A stretch of 64,000 nucleotides of DNA from a gamma proteobacterium symbiont of Stewartia floridana (GCA_003676145.1 NAUB01000022.1:186001-250000); one strand, 5' to 3'; positions 19,865-28,546 are shown, counted from the first letter of the stretch. Notes: generated by a model not told the origin, from the letters alone. Made by a program: numbers and translations.

Positions 19865-20353
19865 TCAGTCAATCACTCCCAGATAGAGCGGTTTTGCACC
19901 TTGCAACACCGGCTGCAGATCGCGCTCAAGACTTTTCGGAAAAAGCTCGACCTGAGAAAACTCGGCAAATGGCAGCCATACCACCGCGATCTGGTGTTTA
20001 TCGGGATGCATTCCAGGGCCGGGAAGATAGTCATCCGGAACGGAACAGGCGAACAGAAACTCGATCAGATGGCGGCTCGTGGGTGGTACGGTTCTGCGTT
20101 GTTTGTAGAAGTCGGCGACCGCCAACAGGCCATCCACCACCACACGGGTGCCGATCTCCTCTTCGCACTCTCTCTGCAGGGCTTGGGTCAAGCTTTCCTG
20201 CACCTCTTGGCCACCGCCAGGCAAGGTGTACCAGAAGCCTCTCTCCTGCTGCCATTTTTTCTGCATCAAGATGGCTTCATCACGTACAATCACTGCACGC
20301 ACAGCATTTCGGATATTGGCGTCCAGGCCTGTCAATTCACTCGCCTGTCTCAT
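19865..20353 (-). CDS. NUDIX hydrolase
   Basis: A 162-residue NUDIX protein. The Nudix box is complete: GGGQEVQESLTQALQREC then EEEIG, matching G-x5-E-x7-R-E-U-x-E-E-x-G. The strand AVIVRDEAILMQKKW precedes it. It hydrolyses a nucleoside diphosphate linked to another group; the exact substrate is not inferable. It is the first gene after dgkA and starts the run of overlapping genes toward the ATP-grasp/HprK pair. Confidence 0.88.
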   Translation of the reverse strand: MRQASELTGLDANIRNAVRAVIVRDEAILMQKKWQQERGFWYTLPGGGQEVQESLTQALQRECEEEIGTRVVVDGLLAVADFYKQRRTVPPTSRHLIEFLFACSVPDDYLPGPGMHPDKHQIAVVWLPFAEFSQVELFPKSLERDLQPVLQGAKPLYLGVID

Positions 20354-20399
20354 GATAATAGAGTGTAACGCATTTCTCCCACGATCTGTTCGGTTAAGT

Positions 20400-20768
20400 T
20401 TAGAAAAACAGCACCGTAACCCAGCATAACGCCACCAGCATCAACGATACCAGCACAGCAGCCGAACCCTGGTCCTTGGCGCGCCCGGAGAGCTTATGGT
20501 TCTCGGTACTGATTCGGTCCACTACGCTTTCGATCGCACTGTTCAGCAACTCCACGATCAGCACGATCAGCAACGGCCCGACCAGCAGTGCCTTTTCGAC
20601 GCCCGTGTCACCCAGCCAGAGTCCCAGAGGAGCGAGGATGATCACAAGCAGCACCTCCTGACGGAAGGCCTCCTCGTTCTTATAGGTAGACCGAAATCCC
20701 TTCATTGACCAGCGCATTGCGTTGATCAATCGCCGCAGCCCAATATTCTTTTCGCCTTGCATCACCAT
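20400..20768 (-). CDS. dgkA: Diacylglycerol kinase
   Basis: A 122-residue integral-membrane kinase phosphorylating diacylglycerol to phosphatidic acid, recycling lipid released when osmoregulated glucans or lipid A are modified. It has the family order: amphipathic N-terminus RRLINAMRWSMKGFRSTYKNEEAFRQE, then the signature LNSAIESVVDRIS with E-x-x-N-[ST]-A-I-E metal/ATP residues, then GRAKDQGSAAVLVSL and three hydrophobic helices. It lies 46 bases upstream of the NUDIX gene on the same strand and may share its transcript. Confidence 0.94.
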   Translation of the reverse strand: MVMQGEKNIGLRRLINAMRWSMKGFRSTYKNEEAFRQEVLLVIILAPLGLWLGDTGVEKALLVGPLLIVLIVELLNSAIESVVDRISTENHKLSGRAKDQGSAAVLVSLMLVALCWVTVLFF

Positions 20769-21154
20769 GATGCGGCTCCTTCTACCAGCTTAGTCATAAA
20801 AAATCGACCCTGTCATAAACAAATCATGATCCTCTCATAAAACTGCAACGCAGAACCACTAAGGTTCGCACCCAGTGAAACAGGGCTCGTGAGCAGCAAT
20901 CTGATGCCCCTGTCCTGACTGAAAAAACGCCCTTTTCGGCGCGAGGAGTAATGTTTGGTCATAGCGATTAAACCTGGAGCAATAGCAGCCAGTGTTTTTT
21001 CCGGGTCACCCCGGAGAGCAAAGCCTCTCTCCCCCTCGACTTCCTTATCAGTCCCGAATAGAGAAAGACTTCATGTCACTTGCTCAGGCCTTGCCAGGCA
21101 TGGCGATGCGCAGGTGTACAAACTGGTGTTCACAAGACCTATGCGAGAACTCCG

Positions 21155-21970
21155 ATGGCATCACTGAAATATAAAAGCCTGTTTCTGTCCGATACCCATC
21201 TTGGCCTGAGAGCCGCCCGCACCGAGTATCTACTCGATTTCCTCAAACATACCGAAAGTGAAAACCTCTACCTGGTTGGCGACATTCTCGATTTCTGGAA
21301 GATGCGCTCCGGTTGGTTCTGGCCTTCGATCAACAACGAGATCATCAATCTGGTGATCAAGAAGGCCAAGCAGGGTACCCGGGTGATCTATGTACCTGGC
21401 AACCATGATGAGCTGCTGCGCGATTATCTCAACTTCCACTTCTCGGGGATCGAGATCCATAAGGAGATCATCCACAAGACCGAGGATGACCGCCAGTTCC
21501 TGGTACTGCATGGCGATGAATTCGATGGCGTGGTGATGAACAACAAATGGCTGGCCCACCTGGGCAGCGATGCCTACGACCTGCTGCTCTGGCTGAACCG
21601 CTGGTTCAACGTCGCCAGGCGGCGATTGGGTTTTGGTTACTGGTCCCTCTCCGCCTATCTCAAGCGCCAGGTAAAAGAGGCGGTGAAGTATATCGGTAAT
21701 TTCGAACAGGCAGTCATCCAGGCGGCTCGTGAACGGGATCTGGATGGGGTGATCTGTGGACACATCCATCATGCGGTGATCAGTGACCTGGATGGCCTGA
21801 CCTATGCCAACTGCGGTGACTGGGTGGAGAGCTGTACCGCTCTGGCCGAAGAGGCGGACGGCTCACTGAAACTGATCCACTGGGTCGACGAATCAATGCA
21901 ACTTATCGATAAGAGAGAAGGTGAATATGCGGATAGCGATACTGACGGACGCGTGGTACCCACAAGTTAA
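21155..21970 (+). CDS. UDP-2,3-diacylglucosamine diphosphatase-type metallophosphoesterase (LpxH-like)
   Basis: A 271-residue cytoplasmic/peripheral metallophosphoesterase. Motifs are SLFLSDTHLGLRAA (D-x-H), LVGDILDFWKM (G-D-x-x-D), YVPGNHDELLRD (G-N-H-D), LHGDEFDG and VICGHIHHAVI. This spacing and the D-x-W-K-M are typical of the LpxH/LpxI-analogue group (often annotated as UDP-2,3-diacylglucosamine diphosphatase family), but LpxH proper is shorter (about 240), so the substrate is uncertain; a phosphatidylglycerol-type or lipid substrate is possible. I start at the ATG before ASLKYKSLFLSD. The end overlaps the glycosyltransferase start by 44 bases. Confidence 0.85.
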   Translation: MASLKYKSLFLSDTHLGLRAARTEYLLDFLKHTESENLYLVGDILDFWKMRSGWFWPSINNEIINLVIKKAKQGTRVIYVPGNHDELLRDYLNFHFSGIEIHKEIIHKTEDDRQFLVLHGDEFDGVVMNNKWLAHLGSDAYDLLLWLNRWFNVARRRLGFGYWSLSAYLKRQVKEAVKYIGNFEQAVIQAARERDLDGVICGHIHHAVISDLDGLTYANCGDWVESCTALAEEADGSLKLIHWVDESMQLIDKREGEYADSDTDGRVVPTS

Positions 21971-22961
21971 CGGCGTCGTACGTACGCTGAACAAAACCAT
22001 TACCATTCTGGAGCAGTGGGGTCATGAGATCCTCTGCATCAACCCGGAGCTGTTTCGGACTCTGCCGATGCCGACCTATCCGGATATTCCCCTGTCTCTC
22101 TTTCCCTATGGCAAAATCAAGAAGCTGCTGAACGAGTTCAAGCCCGACGCGATCCATCTCTCCACTGAGGGACCGATCGGCTGGGCAGGCAGGCGCTACT
22201 GTCTGCGCCACAAGGTGCCTTATACCACCACCTACCACACCCGCTTTCCCGAGTATGTGCGTCTGCGGGCACCAATCCCCCTCTCCCTCTCCTACGCCTT
22301 CGTCCGGGCATTTCACAGCAAGGCGACGCTCACCATGGTAGCCACCAGCTCGATGAAGGCGACCCTGGAAGCGCATGGATTCAAAAATCTGGAGTACTGG
22401 ACCCGGGGCGTCGACATCGACCACTTCGTACCCAGGACGGAGAAAGCACTGGATCTTGAAGGTCCCATCTCCCTCTACCTGGGTCGGGTTGCGGTGGAAA
22501 AGAATATTCAGGATTTTCTCGATCTCGATATCCCAGGCTCCAAGGTCGTGATCGGTGACGGACCGGCGATGGCCAGCCTGCAGGAAAAGTATCCGGATGC
22601 CCATTTTCTCGGCTATCGTAAAAACGGCGATCTGGCCAACCTGCTGGCGGCCGCAGATGTGATGGTCTTCCCCAGCCGCACCGATACTTTTGGATTGGTG
22701 ATGCTGGAGGCCATGGCCTGTGGTGTACCGGTGGCCACCTACCCGGTGGAGGGCCCATTGGACGTGATCAAAAACGGCCTGAACGGTTGGATGGACGAAG
22801 ACCTCAAGACCGCTACAGTCAAAGCCCTGGAAGTGGACAGAAAGAGCTGTCGGGCGTTCGCCGAGCACTACTCCTGGGAAGCTTGTACCCAACAGTTTCT
22901 GACGTTGATCCAAAAGAACTGTCCCGAATCAGCAACAGAGGTTGTTGAAAAAGCGGGTTAG
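21927..22961 (+). CDS. GT4-family glycosyltransferase
   Basis: A 344-residue GT-B glycosyltransferase. The N-terminus RIAILTDAWYPQVNGVVRTL is the typical acceptor-binding start with the glycine-rich NGV; the donor half contains SLYLGRVAVEKNIQDFLDL, VVIGDGPAMASL, and the sugar-nucleotide motif FPSRTDTFGLVMLEAMACGVPV (E-x7-E). It resembles the mannosyl/glucosyl-transferase group that modifies glycolipids such as diacylglycerol. The ATG has AGAAGG five bases upstream and lies inside the previous gene, implying coupling; lipid is a plausible acceptor given the LpxH-like partner. Confidence 0.9.
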   Translation: MRIAILTDAWYPQVNGVVRTLNKTITILEQWGHEILCINPELFRTLPMPTYPDIPLSLFPYGKIKKLLNEFKPDAIHLSTEGPIGWAGRRYCLRHKVPYTTTYHTRFPEYVRLRAPIPLSLSYAFVRAFHSKATLTMVATSSMKATLEAHGFKNLEYWTRGVDIDHFVPRTEKALDLEGPISLYLGRVAVEKNIQDFLDLDIPGSKVVIGDGPAMASLQEKYPDAHFLGYRKNGDLANLLAAADVMVFPSRTDTFGLVMLEAMACGVPVATYPVEGPLDVIKNGLNGWMDEDLKTATVKALEVDRKSCRAFAEHYSWEACTQQFLTLIQKNCPESATEVVEKAG

Positions 22962-23158
22962 CACAAGAGCACAGTTAGGCGTAAAAATTGAAAGGCTATG
23001 GGTGGATCATACAACCACCCAGGGAGCACCTAGCTAGAATTCGACATACAGACAAAAACCTCATCAGCCATCCGTTTGCAGCGGTATTTGGAGTTAACCT
23101 CTTCCCCTCTTTCAGGTTAAACTCAGCGCTCACACTATTACCACTGCGAACGCACACC

Positions 23159-23440
23159 ATGACCGAACTCAAGATACTCTGCGAACACCGTCCATCTTCC
23201 ATGAAACTGGAGATCCAGGGGGTCTACGACTGGCCGATCTGGAGCAAGGAGGTATCGAAGTTCGATTGGAGTTACGACCAGACCGAGATCTGCTACTTCC
23301 TGCGCGGTAAGGTGATCGTCACCCCGGAAGGGGGTGAGCCCCAGGAGTTCGGCCGCGGCGACCTGGTCACTTTTCCGGCCGGCATGAAGTGCACCTGGGA
23401 TATCCTGAAGGATGTGGAAAAGCACTACACCTTCGAATAG
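23159..23440 (+). CDS. Small cupin-domain protein (DUF861-like)
   Basis: A 93-residue single-domain cupin. It has WPIWSKEVSKFDWSYDQTEICYFLRGKVIVTP, in parts: an aromatic motif W-P-I-W, E-I-C-Y-F-L-R-G-K-V as cupin motif 1, and FGRGDLVTFPAGMKCTWDI as motif 2. This is the pattern of (S)-ureidoglycine aminohydrolase-like cupins, of which small members are common but of unknown role. I start at the ATG before TELKILCEH, not the longer open frame. It is the last core-like gene before the foreign element. Confidence 0.85.
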   Translation: MTELKILCEHRPSSMKLEIQGVYDWPIWSKEVSKFDWSYDQTEICYFLRGKVIVTPEGGEPQEFGRGDLVTFPAGMKCTWDILKDVEKHYTFE

Positions 23441-23583
23441 TCGTCGCCCCGCCTGATGACAAAAGCCGCCAAAAGCCAACAGCATACGCCGATGATGCAT
23501 GGGTGTTAGTGTCTTTATATTCAGTATGTTGCGATTTTTTTATCGAATAACATATACCTCTTGATATACATGAGTGTTCATCT

Positions 23584-23636
23584 CTAGCCGAGCTTGTTCT
23601 TTATCCCTGATTACAGTGATAAGTTCGCTCGACTAG
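23584..23636. repeat. Inverted repeat near left end of the element
   Basis: CTAGCCGAGC and GCTCGACTAG are ten-base arms with one mismatch, with an inner CTTTATC/GATAAG pairing. It sits between the last core gene (cupin) and the first element gene. It could be an integrase/excisionase binding site or a transcription stop. The rest of the 23441-23782 gap holds the promoter and operator described below. Confidence 0.4.
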
Positions 23637-23714
23637 CCAGCCTTCCACGATCGGCCCAGATACCCATCTCCTTCAATTTTCTATTGACAATAGAGAGAAC
23701 ATATGGAGAACTAT

Positions 23715-23768
23715 TTGTCGTGTAAAGCCCAATGCCCTATAATGATGGACACACATTTGTGTATCCAT
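23715..23768 (+). promoter_or_regulatory. Promoter and palindromic operator of the RHH-methyltransferase-McrBC operon
   Basis: A -35 TTGTCG (23715-23720) and a perfect -10 TATAAT (23738-23743) are separated by 17 bases. Immediately downstream lies the palindrome ATGGACACACA-TT-TGTGTATCCAT (23745-23768, one mismatch per arm) overlapping the expected transcription start. It is just before the start of the small ribbon-helix-helix gene. The natural reading is autorepression. Confidence 0.75.
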
Positions 23769-23782
23769 TGTGAGTCCAAGAG

Positions 23783-23974
23783 ATGGGCAAAACGTCTAAT
23801 TACCGAATCAGGCTAGAGCCGGAGTTGCACCAGCAATTTGTCGACGCCTGTAAGTCGCAGCACGTTCCTGCGGCGCAAGTCCTTAGGGACTTCATGCGCG
23901 GCTATGTCCGAACCTATCTATCGACCAGGCAGACGGACCTGTTTGATGAGAATAAACAACTAAATGGACGGTGA
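23783..23974 (+). CDS. Ribbon-helix-helix regulator of the restriction operon
   Basis: A 63-residue protein with the ribbon-helix-helix pattern: a short N-terminal beta strand YRIRLEPELHQQF, then helix DACKSQHVPAAQVLRDFMRGYV. This is the CopG/Arc fold, whose dimers bind inverted repeats. It begins 14 bases after the operator palindrome and its stop is seven bases before the preferred methyltransferase ATG. It is likely the operon's controller, delaying restriction until methylation is complete, analogous to C proteins of restriction-modification systems. Family-level identity beyond RHH is not claimed. Confidence 0.75.
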   Translation: MGKTSNYRIRLEPELHQQFVDACKSQHVPAAQVLRDFMRGYVRTYLSTRQTDLFDENKQLNGR

Positions 23975-23981
23975 ATCCAAC

Positions 23982-25100
23982 ATGTCGAAACAGAACGAAA
24001 AGAGCCTCAAGGTCGTAAGTATGTTTGCCGGTTGTGGCGGCATGGACCTCGGTTTCCACCAGGCCGGATACCAAATCGCATGGGCGAACGATTTCAACGA
24101 AGACGCGTGTGAGACGTATAGGCACAACATCGGCGACATTATTCACGGTGACGTGACGAAGCTTGAGGTGCCCGACATTGACGGCGTGGATGTTCTGACA
24201 GCGGGCTTTCCTTGCCAGCCGTTCTCGAACGCAGGGTCTCGGAAAGGCACGAAAGATCCGCGCGGCACCCTATATCAGCGAACTTTCGATTTTATTGAAA
24301 AACTACAACCCAAAGCGGTCGTTTTCGAAAACGTGCGCGGAATATTGAGCACGAAAACGGAAAACGGAAAGCTCATAGACGAAATCGTGGATACTCTTAC
24401 TAACAAGTACGGGTACCATGTTTCATACAGGTTGTTGAACTTCAGTCACTTCGGCGTACCGCAAAACAGGATTCGAGTAATCCTTATCGCGATCAAGAAC
24501 AAGAATTACATCGACCATATATTCCCAGAAATCGTGGAAGGAAAGGACCTGACATTGAAAGCCACACTCAAGGGCTTGACCGTCAAGATTCCTAACCAGA
24601 AGGAATTGATGAAACTGAATCCCCAGGCGCTTCACTACGGCTCTATGATCCCTGAAGGGGGGTCGTGGAAGAGTCTCCCGTACGAGGTTCTACCGGAACG
24701 CTGGAAAAAGATTCGAGACAATATGGCTAAATACCACTACCCGAATTTCTTCCGACGATACGCGCGCCACGAGATTTCTGGGACAATCACAGCGGCCTTC
24801 AAGCCCGAGAACGCTGGCGTTTGGCACCCGACAAAGGACAGGATTTTCTCGGTGCGAGAGATAGCGCGAATCCAAACCTTTCCGGACGATTTCAAATTTC
24901 TCGGTAAATCAGTAAAATCGAAATACCAACAAATAGGGAATGCTGTTCCTCCCCGTATGGGTTACTTGGTGGCTGAACAGTTGAAGCACTACTTACAGAA
25001 AACGGAAGTCAGCGAATTGAAAAGAAATAAAGTAGAGAGTACCGCTTTGAACGTAAATCAGCCTATCCACAAACAGAAGGTTTCTATGAGCCTATTTTAG
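23982..25100 (+). CDS. DNA (cytosine-5-)-methyltransferase
   Basis: A 372-residue C5 methyltransferase. Motif I is VVSMFAGCGGMDLGF, motif IV is GFPCQPFSNAG with the catalytic Cys, the E-N-V of motif VI is in VVFENVRGILS, motif VIII is FGVPQNRIRVI, and motif X is YQQIGNAVPPRMG. The target recognition domain lies between motifs VIII and IX. It modifies cytosine in a specific but unknown DNA sequence. I prefer the ATG at 23982 with GGTGA seven bases upstream over the ATG at 23964. It precedes McrB-like and McrC-like genes and most likely protects the host from them. Confidence 0.94.
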   Translation: MSKQNEKSLKVVSMFAGCGGMDLGFHQAGYQIAWANDFNEDACETYRHNIGDIIHGDVTKLEVPDIDGVDVLTAGFPCQPFSNAGSRKGTKDPRGTLYQRTFDFIEKLQPKAVVFENVRGILSTKTENGKLIDEIVDTLTNKYGYHVSYRLLNFSHFGVPQNRIRVILIAIKNKNYIDHIFPEIVEGKDLTLKATLKGLTVKIPNQKELMKLNPQALHYGSMIPEGGSWKSLPYEVLPERWKKIRDNMAKYHYPNFFRRYARHEISGTITAAFKPENAGVWHPTKDRIFSVREIARIQTFPDDFKFLGKSVKSKYQQIGNAVPPRMGYLVAEQLKHYLQKTEVSELKRNKVESTALNVNQPIHKQKVSMSLF

Positions 25101-25112
25101 GGAAAATCTATT

Positions 25113-26681
25113 GTGTACTTGGCAAGCGAACTAATAATAAAAGCCTACAACGGACTGATCGAACTTGACACTTCCGAGGGAAAATCCCGCAAGGAAAAAA
25201 TAAGCGGCTTAAGGCACCTGATCGCTACAAGTAAACTGCTTAGCGAGAACGGCGGCACTGAAGTCGACCTTTCAGTCGGCTCTCCATCAAGAGAACGATT
25301 CGTTGAAGCGGTTGGCGAAGTCGTATCTCTAGGCGACAGTGGCCTTTATACAAAAGATTTTGCACGAGAGCTTGACCAAAAAGACGACTACGGCGTTGGA
25401 AGTAACTTTTACACCACTCGTTTAGCCGCCAGCAGAAGCAGAGATATCAGATACCCAGGCCGCCCCGCCAACGGCCACCTGCTCTTTTTGCGACAAGAGC
25501 ACGCCTCGATTCTTTCCGATATCAGTGAAACCCTCTCTTCTGCGTATGATATTGACAATATCAAGATCCAACTATGCGTCTGGCTGCTAAGAGCAGAGGA
25601 TTTCGGCGCTCAAGAAGAAACTATAACAACCGAAGCTTTCAGAACACTCGTTAAAGACAAACTTACCGAGAAATATACGGACGATATCGTGAATTCGATC
25701 GTACCGGGCGAGTCTGAAACATCAGCATTTCTAAGCGATGCCGGTTCCGTTCTATTCGCGTCGACGCCACCCGATCTTTCTGCCCTAACGGAGTCTCCCA
25801 CCGAAGAGGATGACACTAGCCGTTACGTCTCTACAGTGTTGACTAACGATCTAGACGACGAGGACCCTGTCTTCAAAGCTGTTCAACAATTGTTAGACAG
25901 AGGCTCTAAAGGCATTCTGTTCTCTGGCCCGCCAGGAACCAGCAAGACATGGTACGCGCTGAAAGTCGCCGTGAAGATCATTGACGGCGATGAAGAGCGA
26001 TTGGAAAGAGTGCAGTTTCATCCTGCCTTTAATTACGAAGACTTCATTGAAGGACTCGTATCCACCGGCTCGCCTACTGGTAGCGAGCCTTTGTTTAGCC
26101 CTAGAGACAAAGTTTTCCTGAACTTATGCGATAGGGCCCGCGAAAACCTAGAAGAACCGTACATCCTTATAATCGATGAATTTAGCAGGGGCGACCCGAG
26201 TAAAATATTCGGCGAACTACTTACTTACATCGAGCCGGATTACCGGGAGATAAGCTTTCGCCTACCCTACTCCGAGAAAAAAACGACAATTCCTCAGAAC
26301 GTCCTGATTTTCGCGACGATGAATCCATACGACAAGTCCGTTTCCGACCTGGACTCGGCAATGGAACGGCGCTTCGAAGTATTGGAACTAGGGCCAAGCA
26401 TAGATATTCTCAAAGACTTATTAAACCAATCCGGCGTTAATGGAGAACGACTCGGGAAGGTGATTAGCTTCTTCAAAACTGCCAATCGACTGTCCCCTCA
26501 CGGGTTTGGACACACATACTTCAAAGGCGTAAAGGAAGAAATTGACTTCATACTGCTGTGGAATCATAAGTTGAAGTTCATTTTCGAAAAAATGTTCCGC
26601 TTCGAAGAAGACGCGTACGCCGATGTCAGAAACGCCTATCTTGGAATAATCAGCGAAGCACAGAAAGAAAGCATCGCATGA
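25113..26681 (+). CDS. McrB-like AAA+ GTPase restriction subunit
   Basis: A 522-residue protein. The AAA+ core has Walker A GPPGTSKTW (residues about 272-280), Walker B/linker ILIIDEFSRGDPSKIFGEL (about 351-369) and the McrB-type MNPYDKS...LDSAMERRF (about 403-421). McrB uses GTP to drive translocation with McrC. The GTPase signature M-N-x-x-D-K/R-S is present. The N-terminal 200 residues (RELDQKDDYGVGSNFYTTRL) are a specificity region of unrecognised type, not the McrB DUF3578 domain. The start is a GTG with AGGGA upstream. Its stop overlaps the McrC start by four bases. Confidence 0.86.
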   Translation: MYLASELIIKAYNGLIELDTSEGKSRKEKISGLRHLIATSKLLSENGGTEVDLSVGSPSRERFVEAVGEVVSLGDSGLYTKDFARELDQKDDYGVGSNFYTTRLAASRSRDIRYPGRPANGHLLFLRQEHASILSDISETLSSAYDIDNIKIQLCVWLLRAEDFGAQEETITTEAFRTLVKDKLTEKYTDDIVNSIVPGESETSAFLSDAGSVLFASTPPDLSALTESPTEEDDTSRYVSTVLTNDLDDEDPVFKAVQQLLDRGSKGILFSGPPGTSKTWYALKVAVKIIDGDEERLERVQFHPAFNYEDFIEGLVSTGSPTGSEPLFSPRDKVFLNLCDRARENLEEPYILIIDEFSRGDPSKIFGELLTYIEPDYREISFRLPYSEKKTTIPQNVLIFATMNPYDKSVSDLDSAMERRFEVLELGPSIDILKDLLNQSGVNGERLGKVISFFKTANRLSPHGFGHTYFKGVKEEIDFILLWNHKLKFIFEKMFRFEEDAYADVRNAYLGIISEAQKESIA

Positions 26682-27964
26682 GAATCGAGAAAGGAGAAGA
26701 AAGAAGCGAAATTGACATACCCCTCTCCGAAGTCATTGGAGAGGGAGGAAAGCTGAACATACTCCCGGACGTCAAGAAATACTTCAGCATCGATTACAAG
26801 CCAAGGAATGACAAACTGACTCTTGTCGCAGGTGGGTATATTGGTCTTATCCCTATCAACGACGACCTGGCTGTAGAAATCACGCCTAGGTTTCCCATAT
26901 CGAATCTGACTCGTATCGTTTCTATCGCGGAAGACAAATTCAACACCCTTGATTTCTTCGCGAGGAAGTACAAGGAGGTAGACACTGCTACTCCTGTTGT
27001 ATTCGAGTTTATGGCCGAATGTTTAGCGAACGAATTAAAAGAGCTTGAGTCTGAAGGCGTTCTGAAAGAATACCTTAGAAGGAACGAAGACTCGCATAAG
27101 ATAAAGGGTCGAATCGACATTAATGGCTCGATCAAACACCTCTGGTCACACGGACACTTCAATAAAGCGCATATTTCATTCTTCGATTTTACGCCTGACA
27201 ACCCGTTTAACCAGTTGATCAAATACGCGATCAATTACTGCATTATCGAACTTCACGCGATTCAATCCGAAAAAGCCAAATTACGAAAGGAATTGATCGA
27301 GTTTTATTCGTACTTTGACGGAGTAAGCCTGTACCACGACAGGCGTTTCGAAAAAGATGTATATGACTCTCTTGAAAGCGACAAAATCTCCGATCTGAGA
27401 AAATACTACGCCAACGTATGTGAAATATGCCGATTAATTATTAACAATGCCGGAATCAGTTTCGACGAAAGCGGCCATGATGTGGACATGAGCACTTTCA
27501 CTCTGGACATGGCCGCAGCTTTCGAAAAATATTTACTAAACTCACTACGACTAAACCGATCTACTTTCCCTGCGGATACCGCAATTCTTGACGGCAACAA
27601 GGAAGGCAAGAAGAAATTCTACCGCCAGCCCAGTTTAGCCAAAGGCGATGCGAAACCTGACCTAATCATCAAAATCGACGATCAATTCAAAATTATTGCT
27701 GATGCAAAATACAAGCCCGGGAGCAAGGACAATGACAGGTATCAAGTTATATCTCACGCGCTGAGCTACGGGTCAAACATAGCAGTTCTTATTTTACCAA
27801 GGACACCATCGAGCCCGGCCACACCTCTTATAAATCTTGGTACTGTAGGAGAAGGCTACCGAGTAGATGTATATGAGTATTATTATGACCTAGCAGAAAC
27901 GAATCTAGAAGAAGAGGAGCAACGGTTCGCCTCATCCCTTGCTTCTCTAGCTCACCCTCATTAG
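26678..27964 (+). CDS. McrC-like restriction nuclease subunit
   Basis: A 428-residue McrC homologue. The N-terminus carries the beta-rich McrC region (GYIGLIPINDDLAVEITPRF), and the C-terminal nuclease has KPDLIIKIDDQFKIIADAKYK: the P-D...x-A-D/E-A-K catalytic pattern of PD-(D/E)XK enzymes. McrC binds McrB hexamers, stimulates GTP hydrolysis and cuts DNA. ATGA overlap with the McrB-like gene shows coupling. Combined with the adjacent C5 methyltransferase it resembles the LlaJI and BsuMI type restriction systems rather than modification-dependent McrBC. Confidence 0.85.
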   Translation: MRIEKGEERSEIDIPLSEVIGEGGKLNILPDVKKYFSIDYKPRNDKLTLVAGGYIGLIPINDDLAVEITPRFPISNLTRIVSIAEDKFNTLDFFARKYKEVDTATPVVFEFMAECLANELKELESEGVLKEYLRRNEDSHKIKGRIDINGSIKHLWSHGHFNKAHISFFDFTPDNPFNQLIKYAINYCIIELHAIQSEKAKLRKELIEFYSYFDGVSLYHDRRFEKDVYDSLESDKISDLRKYYANVCEICRLIINNAGISFDESGHDVDMSTFTLDMAAAFEKYLLNSLRLNRSTFPADTAILDGNKEGKKKFYRQPSLAKGDAKPDLIIKIDDQFKIIADAKYKPGSKDNDRYQVISHALSYGSNIAVLILPRTPSSPATPLINLGTVGEGYRVDVYEYYYDLAETNLEEEEQRFASSLASLAHPH

Positions 27965-28051
27965 TTAACAAGCTCAATTACGAGCACACGGGTAATCAAT
28001 AAACCCAATCCAGTACGCCAAAGGAATTTGTTTTAGCCAGGACCCATATTG

Positions 28052-28546
28052 ATGTTATCCAAAAAGTGGCAATACATTTTATTCGCTTACGTTCTACTGG
28101 TTATCGCAACGGTACTAGTGGCAGTAGTAACAGAAAAAACGATTATCACAGCAGCTGTACTTCCGATTATCATTGCAATCGCCCAAGTTGCCTTTGGCTT
28201 TGCCTCAGTGCAGTTGTCCAAATTACACCAGCTAGAAGCTCGTGTCAGCGCACAAATAAGAGACATCAAAAGGACAGCTCTAAAATCCATCGGAAGGGTT
28301 TTAGATGCATCTTATCAGCACGATGAAACCCCATCCATCATTGTAGCCGAGATACTTAAACGAAGGACCGATTTGCGAGACCTAATGTCATCCTTAGAAG
28401 ATCACGAAAAACTAGCGTACCCGAAACGAGTGGTCGCCGAATTGATTGATATACTAGATAATAATTCTTCGGTCGGAGCTCTTGATATTTCAGTCCTAAA
28501 CAATATTCTTTTGGAAAAGAAATATGAGTTGGAAACCAGTTTCTAA
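28052..28546 (+). CDS. Two-helix membrane protein of an NTPase pair
   Basis: A 164-residue protein I do not recognise. Two hydrophobic segments, FAYVLLVIATVLVAVV (about residues 11-26) and IITAAVLPIIIAIAQVAFGF (about 30-50), make an N-terminal membrane hairpin. The remainder is cytoplasmic, helical and charged. Its end overlaps the start of the following large NTPase gene by 23 bases, which strongly suggests that the two products work together. It begins 87 bases after mcrC on the same strand. The role may be as the membrane effector of a defence system; that is inference. Confidence 0.65.
   Translation: MLSKKWQYILFAYVLLVIATVLVAVVTEKTIITAAVLPIIIAIAQVAFGFASVQLSKLHQLEARVSAQIRDIKRTALKSIGRVLDASYQHDETPSIIVAEILKRRTDLRDLMSSLEDHEKLAYPKRVVAELIDILDNNSSVGALDISVLNNILLEKKYELETSF

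Noticed and set aside
21903..22913. A 336-codon open frame opposite the glycosyltransferase
   Set aside because: The plus-strand frame carries full GT4 motifs; the antisense frame shows no domain and mirrors codon bias.
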